From the NCBI GenBank assembly GCA_943371535.1, contig CALRVE020000002.1, forward strand, positions 62,001 to 126,000: a stretch of DNA of 64,000 nt. Reading direction: 5' to 3'. Numbering within the stretch: the stretch's first letter is position 1; every line of letters begins with the position of its first letter. Of the stretch, positions 50,183 through 57,914 are shown piece after piece. This DNA comes from UBA1930 sp943371535 (GTDB taxonomy: Bacteria; Bacteroidota; Bacteroidia; Chitinophagales; Chitinophagaceae). The position numbers and the translations under genes were made by a program. Below the pieces are notes generated by a model that saw nothing but the letters and a program-made list of their open reading frames with translations, was not told where the DNA came from and searched no databases.

Positions 50183-50452
50183 ATGAACAAAGCTGAATTG
50201 ATTGCTCAGATTGCTGAAGATGCAGGTGTAACTAAAACTCAAGCTAACGCTGCATTAGATTCTTTTGTAGCTACTGTTACAAAAACTTTGAAAAAAGGCG
50301 ATAAAGTAACTTTAGTTGGTTTTGGTACATTCTCTGTATCTAAACGTGCTGCACGTACTGGTCGTAATCCACAAACTGGTGAAGCTATAAAAATTAAAGC
50401 TAAAAAAGTAGCTCGTTTTAAAGCTGGTAAAGAATTAAGTGCTAAAATCTAA
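50183..50452 (+). CDS. HU-family DNA-binding protein
   Basis: An 89-residue nucleoid protein of normal HU length. It bends DNA as a dimer. The body KAELIAQIAEDAGVTKTQA, the VGFGTFSVSKRAARTGRNPQTGE arm (the RNPQTG loop inserts its Pro into DNA) and the C-terminal KAGKEL are all typical. It has its own promoter and terminator and is probably highly expressed. Confidence 0.96.
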   Translation: MNKAELIAQIAEDAGVTKTQANAALDSFVATVTKTLKKGDKVTLVGFGTFSVSKRAARTGRNPQTGEAIKIKAKKVARFKAGKELSAKI

Positions 50453-50470
50453 CACTGATTTAGACCAAAT

Positions 50471-50503
50471 AAAAAAATCCTGCCATTACGGTAGGATTTT
50501 TTT
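50471..50503 (+). terminator. HU gene terminator
   Basis: Stem AAAAAAATCCTGCC with GGTAGGATTTTTTT (one G-T pair), loop ATTAC. Its T tail runs into the -7 box of the THX gene. Confidence 0.85.
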
Positions 50504-50510
50504 ATTTTTG
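50503..50510 (+). promoter_or_regulatory. -7 promoter element of the THX gene
   Basis: TATTTTTG, a perfect TAnnTTTG, overlapping the T tail of the HU terminator and 33 bp before the start codon. Confidence 0.5.
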
Positions 50511-50543
50511 TAGCCTATCATTCATTAAACAAATAGAACTATC

Positions 50544-50660
50544 ATGGGTAGAGGAGACAAAAAAACAGCAAAGGGCAAACGTTTTAAAGGCTCTTACGGC
50601 AAAAGCCGTCCACACAAAGTTGCGGTTGCTGGTAAAAAAGCCGAAACAAAAGCTTCTTAA
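50544..50660 (+). CDS. 30S ribosomal protein THX (bTHX)
   Basis: A 38-residue, very basic protein: MGRGDKKTAKGKRFKGSYGK, then SRPHKVAVAGKKAETKAS. The MGRGD-K-x-T-x-KGKR-x-x-GSYGK pattern is the THX signature, first described in Thermus, where it fits in a cavity of the 30S head. It is present in many Bacteroidota. It lies between the HU gene and a strong hairpin, with its own -7 box, and is short enough to be missed by gene finders. Confidence 0.92.
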   Translation: MGRGDKKTAKGKRFKGSYGKSRPHKVAVAGKKAETKAS

Positions 50661-50685
50661 TTAATCATAGAAGCATCAACTTTTT

Positions 50686-50717
50686 AATCCCGTTTCTTTT
50701 AAGAAATGGGATTTTTT
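50686..50717. terminator. THX terminator (also serves the converging gene)
   Basis: Stem AATCCCGTTTCTT with AAGAAATGGGATT (one G-T pair), loop TT, followed by a T run. It lies between the THX gene and the hydroxylase family gene converging on it. Confidence 0.82.
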
Positions 50718-50728
50718 ATTTCAATGAA

Positions 50729-51481
50729 CTATCGGCTTTTCACTGCTTCGAACTGTTCATCATAATCGGCACGAATGGTATTAAACCATCTATCCCACCA
50801 CAAAAAATATAACCCATAATTGCCTTTAAAATATTGGTGGTGCTGATTATGATTAACAGAGGTGTTAACCCATTTGCCTATTTTACTTTTACTAAAACCT
50901 TTGGGGTATAATTCCCAACCTAAATGTCCATAAACATTATATAACATCATAAACAAAAAGAAAAAGAACAAATGATATCGGCATAAAGGCAAACAAAAGA
51001 TGAATAACACCACAATGCCCACTTCTACGATAGCTTCTAATGGATGAAATGCAAAAGCTGCCCAAGGCGATGGATTGGTACTTTTATGATGTATTAAATG
51101 CACTTGCTTAAATAGTTTAGGATGATGCATTAATCTGTGTGTAAAATAAAAATAAGCATCGTGCAATAACAACATTATAGGAAAAGCTAACCAAAACCAT
51201 AACCATCCATATTGCTCTATCTTAATGTAAAACATAGTGTACTGACGTAAGTGTGTATTCAATAAATAATAAGGCACAAACGAGAAAATAATAATAGTAA
51301 TACTAGAGTATACAATTTCTCTTTGGTAATCTTTCAACGCTGGAAATTTCAATTGAATTTTTTTGAATCCAATTGCTTTTTTACGAATAATATACCAAAC
51401 TAAAAATGCCAATCCTGCTATAATAAAATATCGAAGAGCGATGATTAAAAAAATATCGAACCAAGTTTTTGTGGTTGGCAT
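50729..51481 (-). CDS. Fatty acid hydroxylase/sterol desaturase family protein
   Basis: A 250-residue membrane di-iron oxygenase-like protein with about four membrane helices. The histidine clusters are HDAYFYFTHRLMHH (about 107-120), HLIHHKSTNPSPW (about 128-140) and NHNQHHQ (about 212-218), which bind two irons in the family. The reaction, hydroxylation or desaturation of a lipid or carotenoid, is unknown. A perfect TACATTTG box on its strand (51506-51513) lies about 25 bp upstream. Confidence 0.9.
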   Translation of the reverse strand: MPTTKTWFDIFLIIALRYFIIAGLAFLVWYIIRKKAIGFKKIQLKFPALKDYQREIVYSSITIIIFSFVPYYLLNTHLRQYTMFYIKIEQYGWLWFWLAFPIMLLLHDAYFYFTHRLMHHPKLFKQVHLIHHKSTNPSPWAAFAFHPLEAIVEVGIVVLFIFCLPLCRYHLFFFFLFMMLYNVYGHLGWELYPKGFSKSKIGKWVNTSVNHNQHHQYFKGNYGLYFLWWDRWFNTIRADYDEQFEAVKSR

Positions 51482-51505
51482 AACTGAAAAATTGTTGAAT
51501 GATTA

Positions 51506-51513
51506 CAAATGTA
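51506..51513 (-). promoter_or_regulatory. -7 promoter element of the hydroxylase family gene
   Basis: The minus strand reads TACATTTG, a perfect TAnnTTTG, 25 bp before the start. Confidence 0.5.
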
Positions 51514-51591
51514 TTTAGATGTTTTCGAAAATGAAAATAGCCGAAAGTTTCAATCAAAAAAAGTATCAAATTATTAAACAGTAAGTTTGCC

Positions 51592-51599
51592 AACATTTA
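51592..51599 (+). promoter_or_regulatory. -7 promoter element of the DEAD-box helicase gene
   Basis: TAAGTTTG, a perfect TAnnTTTG, 12 bp before the ATG. Confidence 0.45.
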
Positions 51600-51611
51600 C
51601 AACTATTCAAC

Positions 51612-52754
51612 ATGTTATTTTCATCATTGGGTTTATATGCAACGTTGGTTAAAAAGTTGCAATCATTGGGTTACAAAGAGGCTTATCCTATTCAGCAACA
51701 AGCTATTCCAGCAATACTTCTAGGAAAAGATGTATTGGGCGTTGCACAAACAGGCAGTGGTAAAACAGCTAGTTTTGTATTACCCATTTTACAACAGTTT
51801 GAAGCAAAACCAATTGCAAAAAACCGTTTTATTAAAGCGTTAATTTTAGTACCTACCAGAGAATTGGCAATACAAGTTGGTGATGTATTTAAGCAGTTTG
51901 CAGAAGTAATGCCACGTAAAACAAAAGTAATGTCGGTTTTTGGAGGTGTTTCTATTAACACTCAAATGATGAATTTACAAGGCGTTGAAATTTTAGTTGC
52001 AACACCAGGAAGATTATTAGACTTGGCAGATAACAACGCCATGAACTTATCTGAAATTGATATTTTGGTTTTAGATGAAGCCGATAAAATGTTGAACATG
52101 GGTTTTAAAGATGAGATGGCCAACATACTAAAATTGCTTCCTGCAAAAAGACAAAACCTATTATTCTCTGCAACACTTGGCAAAGAAATTAATACCATCA
52201 CAGAAATATTATTACATAATCCTGTAAAAATTGAAGTAGCAGAAGAGCAACAAAATCTTGATTTAATTACTCAATCTTGTTATTTAGTTAGTGAAGAAAG
52301 AAAAGGGCCATTGTTAAGATATTTAATTCAACAAAACAACATGACGCAAGTGTTGGTGTTTTGTTCATCTATCCACAGAACTGATGCAGTGGTTGAAAAG
52401 CTGAATAAGCATGGCATTGAAGCTGCTGCTATACATAGCAAAAAAAGTCAAGGTGCAAGAACCGATGCTTTACAAAACTTTAAAACTGGAAAACTAAAAG
52501 TATTGGTTGCAACCGATTTAGCTTCTCGTGGTATAGATATTCAATTTTTACCTTATGTTGTAAATTATGAGCTACCACGTTCTCCCAAAGATTATATTCA
52601 TAGAATTGGGCGTACAGGAAGAGCAAGCAATGCTGGATTTGCTTATTCACTAGTTGCCGAAACAGAAGAACATCACTTTTCAGTAATTGAAAAAAAGATG
52701 AAAAAGAAAGTAACAAGAATTGAAACTACAGAACTTGATTTAAAAGGTTTGTAG
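51612..52754 (+). CDS. DEAD-box RNA helicase (RhlE-like)
   Basis: A 380-residue ATP-dependent RNA helicase with all core motifs in order: Q motif (YPIQQQAIP), motif I AQTGSGKT, Ia PTRELA, Ib TPGRLLD, II DEAD (in VLDEADKML), III SAT, V ATDLASRGID and VI HRIGRTGR. There is little C-terminal extension, so it is the short RhlE/cold-shock-type core without a DbpA-like RNA-binding tail. It probably acts in ribosome assembly or RNA decay. Confidence 0.95.
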   Translation: MLFSSLGLYATLVKKLQSLGYKEAYPIQQQAIPAILLGKDVLGVAQTGSGKTASFVLPILQQFEAKPIAKNRFIKALILVPTRELAIQVGDVFKQFAEVMPRKTKVMSVFGGVSINTQMMNLQGVEILVATPGRLLDLADNNAMNLSEIDILVLDEADKMLNMGFKDEMANILKLLPAKRQNLLFSATLGKEINTITEILLHNPVKIEVAEEQQNLDLITQSCYLVSEERKGPLLRYLIQQNNMTQVLVFCSSIHRTDAVVEKLNKHGIEAAAIHSKKSQGARTDALQNFKTGKLKVLVATDLASRGIDIQFLPYVVNYELPRSPKDYIHRIGRTGRASNAGFAYSLVAETEEHHFSVIEKKMKKKVTRIETTELDLKGL

Positions 52755-53075
52755 TTAAAATATGGTATCGTCTAATTTTAAAAAAGCATTTTCTACATGT
52801 TTAGCTTCCTGAACTTCTTCTTCATCATTCAATAAAATTTCTTCCTTTTTTTTATCTTCATCAGATAAAGAATTTTCATTTGTTTTTTCTACTATATTTT
52901 CTTTGTTTGAACTATCCATACCATCATGGGTAGTATCAAATTCGTTGGGATCTTTAATAGGTTCTCTAAAACCCTCATCACTAGCATTGGGTTTATGATT
53001 GTTAAAGTCTTGATTGGTTTTTCCATTAATCATCACAACCGAAGCTATTTTCTGTTGTTTAGTAGTATCGTCCAT
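52755..53075 (-). CDS. Small acidic protein, unknown function
   Basis: A 106-residue, highly acidic, low-complexity protein without membrane helices or signal (DPNEFDTTHDGMDSS; SDEDKKKEEILLNDEEEVQEA). It is probably disordered. Its stop codon abuts the helicase stop (52754/52755), so the two genes converge without a gap or visible terminator. It could be real or a chance frame; the codon use looks coding. Confidence 0.5.
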   Translation of the reverse strand: MDDTTKQQKIASVVMINGKTNQDFNNHKPNASDEGFREPIKDPNEFDTTHDGMDSSNKENIVEKTNENSLSDEDKKKEEILLNDEEEVQEAKHVENAFLKLDDTIF

Positions 53076-53230
53076 GTTTTTAGTTTTTAGTTTTTAAAGA
53101 TGTCTTCCTTACATCAGCTTTCTCCTACACAATACAATCTATTCATTACATATTTCACAGATTATAAAATAAACTTCAATTATCATACGATATTTCATTT
53201 TTAGGGAACAGTTATTGCACAACCTATTGT

Positions 53231-54010
53231 ATGAGAGAAACAGTTACGCTTAAATTAAAAAATGTGTTTGAAGATATAAATGATCAAACTCAGTTTGCTG
53301 CTGCATTCTTTAGAAATATATTTAGAAATGGATTTGAATGGAATGAATTTATACGTCAATGTTATTTAATAGGATTAAAATCTTTAAACATTGTACTCAT
53401 TACCGGATTTGTGTTAGGTTTTGTATTAACCCTACAATCTCAACCAACATTAAAAGATTTTGGAGCCGAAGGCTATGTACCCAATATGGTGGCCATTTCA
53501 ATCATTCGAGAAATGGGACCAGTAATTACCTCATTAATTTGTGCTGGAAAAATTGCATCTGGCATTGGTGCCGAATTAGGCAGTATGAAAGTTACCGAGC
53601 AAATTTCGGCAATGGATGTTTCAGGTGCTAACCCTATTCAATATTTAGTAGTAACCAGAATTTTAGCTTGCACTTTTATGATGCCTTTATTGGTTTTATT
53701 TGCCGATGCTATGTCGTTTTTTGGTGGTTATGTTGGTACCAATATTTCTGGAGAAATGACAGGAGTTTTATATTTCAATAAATCTTTCGCTTCTCTCATT
53801 TTTTCGGATTTTTTTCCTGCCTTTATTAAAACCATTGTATTTGGTTTTGCTATAGGCTTTGTTGGTTGCTATAAAGGCTATCATGCAAATAAAGGAACCG
53901 AAAGTGTTGGTATTGCTGCAAACTCGGCAGTAGTAGCTGCTTCTGTTTGGATTATTGTTTTAGATGCATTGGCAGTGCAATTAACTAGCGTATTTGTTTA
54001 CAACCAATAA
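53231..54010 (+). CDS. mlaE: MlaE-family ABC permease
   Basis: A 259-residue inner-membrane permease of the Mla (maintenance of lipid asymmetry) transporter, moving phospholipid between the inner and outer membranes. Family blocks are LITGFVLGFVLTLQSQPTLKDFGAE-type helix 1, SIIREMGPVITSLICAGKIASGIGAELGSMKVTEQISAM in parts (the GAE-x-GxMxxTEQIxA segment) and GANPIQYLVVTRILA. It is the first gene of the mlaEFD operon here, 5 bp before mlaF. Confidence 0.92.
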   Translation: MRETVTLKLKNVFEDINDQTQFAAAFFRNIFRNGFEWNEFIRQCYLIGLKSLNIVLITGFVLGFVLTLQSQPTLKDFGAEGYVPNMVAISIIREMGPVITSLICAGKIASGIGAELGSMKVTEQISAMDVSGANPIQYLVVTRILACTFMMPLLVLFADAMSFFGGYVGTNISGEMTGVLYFNKSFASLIFSDFFPAFIKTIVFGFAIGFVGCYKGYHANKGTESVGIAANSAVVAASVWIIVLDALAVQLTSVFVYNQ

Positions 54011-54015
54011 ATTAC

Positions 54016-54747
54016 ATGAACACAATTATACAAATAGAAAATTTAAAAAAATCGTTCAACGAAACCGAAGTATTAAAAGGAGTAAATCTTACCTTAAGCA
54101 AAGGAGAGAATTTGGTGGTATTAGGTAAAAGTGGACAAGGTAAAAGTGTTACAATACAATGTATTGTTGGTATGATAACACAAGATGAAGGCAGTATAAA
54201 AGTTTTAGGTCAGGAGATTAAAGATTTGAATGAAGTTGAATTAAAAAACATTCGAGTTAAAATCGGATTTTTATTTCAACATGCTGCATTATACGATTCA
54301 ATGACGGTCAGAGAAAACTTGGCATTCCCCTTACGTCGTGTATTACAAATGACTGATGAAGCAGAAATAGAAGCATTGAGTGTTGAAGTAATGAAAGCAG
54401 TTGGATTAAGCGATTGCTTGGATAAAAATCCATCTGATTTATCTGGAGGACAAAGAAAGAGAATGGGTTTAGCAAGAACATTAATTGTGAAGCCGGAAAT
54501 TATTTTATACGATGAACCTACAACAGGTTTAGACACCATTACTTCAAAAGAAATTAGTCATTTAATACTCGATATTAGAGAACAATACAAAGCATCTTCA
54601 ATCATCATTACACATGATATGTTATGTGCAAGAATTACTGCCGACAGGATTTTGGTGATGAATGATGGACAATTTATTGCAGAAGGCAGTTACACCGTAT
54701 TAGAAAATTCAAACGATAATTTTATCAACTCATTTTTCAAAATATAA
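54016..54747 (+). CDS. mlaF: MlaF-family ABC ATPase
   Basis: A 243-residue ATPase that powers MlaE. Walker A is LGKSGQGKS (about 36-44), the Q loop FLFQHAALYDSMTV, signature LSGGQRKRMGLAR (about 140-152), Walker B IILYDEPTTGLD, and the H loop IIITHDML. QRKR after the signature is characteristic of MlaF. It sits between mlaE and mlaD. Confidence 0.94.
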   Translation: MNTIIQIENLKKSFNETEVLKGVNLTLSKGENLVVLGKSGQGKSVTIQCIVGMITQDEGSIKVLGQEIKDLNEVELKNIRVKIGFLFQHAALYDSMTVRENLAFPLRRVLQMTDEAEIEALSVEVMKAVGLSDCLDKNPSDLSGGQRKRMGLARTLIVKPEIILYDEPTTGLDTITSKEISHLILDIREQYKASSIIITHDMLCARITADRILVMNDGQFIAEGSYTVLENSNDNFINSFFKI

Positions 54748-54753
54748 TTTTAT

Positions 54754-55542
54754 ATGGCTATCAACAATTCAGTGAAAATTAAAACAGGCATTTTTGTTAC
54801 CGCAGGAATAACCTTACTCCTATTGGTCATATTTTTTATAGGTAATCAGCGAAATTTATTTCGCAATACCATAACGCTTCATGCCAATTATGAAAATGTA
54901 GCAGGTTTACAAGAAGGTAATTTTGTACGTTTTGCAGGTATTAATGTTGGAACAGTAGAGTATATTGATATACAAAATGATACTACTATACGAGTGGAAA
55001 TTTCTATTCAAGAAAAAGTAAAACAATTTATTAAAGTAGATAGCAGGGCAAGCATTGCTGGTGATGGTTTAATGGGCGATAAACTAATACAAATTTCACC
55101 AGGTGGGGCAACATCGGCTTTAATTGCTGAGAATGGAGAATTGGTTGCTGTGAATCCATTTGACATGGAAAAGGTAATGAGTAAAATTGAAAAAGCAGGT
55201 TCTAAACTTGGCAATATTTTAGATAATGTAGATACATTAGCTGGTAATTTGTCTTCAATTTTTAGAAAAGTAAATGATGGAAAAGGAACTTTGGGCAGAT
55301 TATTAAACGATGAAAAAATTGCTAGCGATTTAGAAAAAACAGTTGCATCGGCAAAGAAAACAGTATCAACAGCTAACAAGGCTGCTGAAGGTTTAAATGA
55401 TAATATGGAAGCTGCAAAAAGCAACTTCTTGTTGAGAGGATTTTTCAAGAAGAAAGAGAAAAAACGTATTGCCGATTCTACCGCAAAAGCCAAAGCATTA
55501 AAGTTAAAAGCTATGCAAAAAACTCCACCTAAAAAGAATTAG
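54754..55542 (+). CDS. mlaD: MCE-family lipid-binding protein (MlaD-like)
   Basis: A 262-residue periplasmic protein anchored by an N-terminal helix (about 10-28, IFVTAGITLLLLVIFFIG). One MCE domain spans about 38-120 (YENVAGLQEGNFVRFAGINVG and GDGLMGDKLIQISPGG). A predicted helical C-terminus with Lys/Ala-rich tail (AKSNFLLRGFFKKKEKKRI) follows. It is longer than E. coli MlaD (183 residues). Third gene of the operon; no MlaC/MlaB genes follow, as is usual outside Proteobacteria. Confidence 0.9.
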   Translation: MAINNSVKIKTGIFVTAGITLLLLVIFFIGNQRNLFRNTITLHANYENVAGLQEGNFVRFAGINVGTVEYIDIQNDTTIRVEISIQEKVKQFIKVDSRASIAGDGLMGDKLIQISPGGATSALIAENGELVAVNPFDMEKVMSKIEKAGSKLGNILDNVDTLAGNLSSIFRKVNDGKGTLGRLLNDEKIASDLEKTVASAKKTVSTANKAAEGLNDNMEAAKSNFLLRGFFKKKEKKRIADSTAKAKALKLKAMQKTPPKKN

Positions 55543-55564
55543 ATTGAAAATGAAATTCATTATA

Positions 55565-55598
55565 AAATAAAAAGAACCTATCAAGGTTCTTTTTATTT
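55565..55598. terminator. Bidirectional hairpin terminator
   Basis: A perfect 15-bp stem, AAATAAAAAGAACCT with its complement, and loop ATCA. It lies between converging mlaD and tamL. Confidence 0.85.
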
Positions 55599-55619
55599 GC
55601 AGTAAACTTTCCCATACAA

Positions 55620-57914
55620 TTAAAATGGATATCCAATGCCAATATTAAATACTAAGTTTTGATTTCGCCAAGAACCATCTCCAAAGTTGATGTCTTTAAT
55701 TACCCATTCTGCTCCTCGAGGTAAATAGGGTTTGCGTAAAGGAATTCCAATGTCTAATCGAATGATGAGTAAACTAATATCTAAACGAAAACCAAGTCCA
55801 CCATCAACAGCAATATCTTGTAAAAAATCTTTACTAAACATTGCATCGTTGCCATATAACAAACTATTCTTCGACCAAATATTTCCTGCATCTGCAAACA
55901 ATGCTCCTCTTAATCTTCCAACAATCGGGAAACGAATTTCGGTTTGTAATTCTAATTTATAATCACCACCAATTTGAGGATAAGATGCTTGTTGCTCGGC
56001 ATTGGTAACCACTCTTCCTGGTCCTAATTGTCTTGGGGCAAAACCACGCAAACTATTACTTCCTCCAATAATAAATTGACGAGAGAATGGCAAGTAAGCC
56101 GAATTGCCATAAGGCATTCCTGCACCAATATTTATTCTATTTGCCCAATAAGTATTGGTGTTTATTTTTCGAGTGTATCTAAACTCAGCATCTAATTTTA
56201 CATACTGAGCAAAAAATGCTCCTGCAATTTTTTTACTAAATGCACTATCTGGTTTATTCAATAATCCTGCTATGTTTCCTGCTAAGTCTATATTTCCATT
56301 AAGGTAAAAAATATTTTTTGTCCTTGGGTTTCTACTATTGTAAATAAAGTTGTAAAAAGAACCTACAATTACTTCGGGTAAATTGGCATATTGCAAAACT
56401 GGATACTTATTAATTTGCTCTAAAAATTGATTTGAAAAAGCTGTTGCATTATTATACGTAATACTCAATGGCGATAATGTATGATCTTTATTAGAACCTT
56501 CTTTCCAATTTAAATCGTACTGAAAACGAAGGAAATTTTTAGTGTATAATAGTTGTCGTCTAAACCACTCATAGCCAAAAGTAAATTTGGTAAAGGGAGG
56601 GAAGTAACTACTTTCTTTAATTCGAAACGGTGTTACAAAACGAGGAATCGATAAAGAAACTTCGGCACCTACTCTAAAATTATTGTTTTGAATTAACGTA
56701 TCATTAGATGCAGTTTCAAAAGCACCATAAGTTTTTATGTTGAGTAATTCGGCACCACGAAAAAGATTTCTGTTTCGCCAATTCAAATTTATTTGAGCTC
56801 CGGTAAAAGAATTTGATTTTGAAAATCCACCCAACTCGGCACTAATCGTTTTCTTTTTGGTAGGAGTGAAATAATAATATACGTCCATGTTTTTAGGTGC
56901 TACAGAATCTGATGAAGCTTCGTATCTACTTTTCACAAACTTAAATACACCCATATTAATGTATCTATTCAAAGTTTGATTGTGATTGTTCAAATTATAT
57001 ATTGAACCAGGTTTATACGTTAATGGACGAACTAAGGCACTGGGTTTAAAACTTTTTACTGTATCTCGTATAAAAATACTATCGTATACAATTAAGCCAA
57101 CTTTGGAAGTATCGGGTGGAGGATTTAATAAAGTATAGTTTGGAAAAAGTGTAATGGATTGAATGGTTTGTGGAAACCTTGCACTTAAAGGAATATCTTT
57201 TTTTATGGTGAAGTATACATTAAGTTTATTGCTTTTATTGCTGCTATCTATAAAGGCTTTGATATAATCAGGACTAAAAAAATAATACCCTCTTCTTTTT
57301 AAAAAAATATCCACTCTATTGCGTTCGGCTTTTATGTTTTCAATATCAAATTGGTCACCTTTATGCATAAATGAATTGTTGTTTCTAAGTTTCAACAAAT
57401 CTTTACCCAATTGAGAAGAATCGAGTACCCAAGTAATAGAATCAAGCGTATAAGGTTTTAGTACAGTTGCAGTATACACTGCTTTCATTTTATATCCTCT
57501 AATTTTTTTTTCTGCGGTAACCAATGATTTAAAGTAGCCTTTGTTTTCTAAAAAAGCTTGCATGTTTAATGCATTGGCATCAACGTCAATTGTTGTACTT
57601 AATACAGGAGCTTCGCCCAATCTGTTACGCAACCAATATTTAAAGCCAGATTGTTTTTTGGTTTCACCAACAAAATACCAGATGGCTACTTTATATGGAA
57701 AGCCCAAAATCATTTTATTTTTTTGTGGTGTTGCAACATTTTCTAAGGCTTTTCTAATGGGCTTAGACTTGCTTTTATTGTCCTCTGTTTTTTTAACTAC
57801 AATAGAAGCACCACCATACAAATTCGTTCCTTTAGGTAGTTTTTTTTGTATGCTACAAGATGCACAAGCAAGCAGTAAAATGATGCTACATATATAATAC
57901 CACTTGTTATTCAT
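55620..57914 (-). CDS. tamL: TamL: lipoprotein TamA/BamA-family outer-membrane protein
   Basis: A 764-residue Omp85-family protein. With the ATG at 57914 the N-terminus is a lipoprotein signal (lipobox LACASC). Lipidated TamA-like proteins are the TamL group of Bacteroidota. POTRA-like domains occupy about 90-350, followed by a C-terminal 16-strand barrel with the family loop IGGSNSLRGFAPRQLGPG (about 630-648). The start overlaps the tamB stop by 8 bp, so the two are coupled. It probably assembles or inserts outer-membrane material together with TamB. Confidence 0.9.
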   Translation of the reverse strand: MNNKWYYICSIILLLACASCSIQKKLPKGTNLYGGASIVVKKTEDNKSKSKPIRKALENVATPQKNKMILGFPYKVAIWYFVGETKKQSGFKYWLRNRLGEAPVLSTTIDVDANALNMQAFLENKGYFKSLVTAEKKIRGYKMKAVYTATVLKPYTLDSITWVLDSSQLGKDLLKLRNNNSFMHKGDQFDIENIKAERNRVDIFLKRRGYYFFSPDYIKAFIDSSNKSNKLNVYFTIKKDIPLSARFPQTIQSITLFPNYTLLNPPPDTSKVGLIVYDSIFIRDTVKSFKPSALVRPLTYKPGSIYNLNNHNQTLNRYINMGVFKFVKSRYEASSDSVAPKNMDVYYYFTPTKKKTISAELGGFSKSNSFTGAQINLNWRNRNLFRGAELLNIKTYGAFETASNDTLIQNNNFRVGAEVSLSIPRFVTPFRIKESSYFPPFTKFTFGYEWFRRQLLYTKNFLRFQYDLNWKEGSNKDHTLSPLSITYNNATAFSNQFLEQINKYPVLQYANLPEVIVGSFYNFIYNSRNPRTKNIFYLNGNIDLAGNIAGLLNKPDSAFSKKIAGAFFAQYVKLDAEFRYTRKINTNTYWANRINIGAGMPYGNSAYLPFSRQFIIGGSNSLRGFAPRQLGPGRVVTNAEQQASYPQIGGDYKLELQTEIRFPIVGRLRGALFADAGNIWSKNSLLYGNDAMFSKDFLQDIAVDGGLGFRLDISLLIIRLDIGIPLRKPYLPRGAEWVIKDINFGDGSWRNQNLVFNIGIGYPF

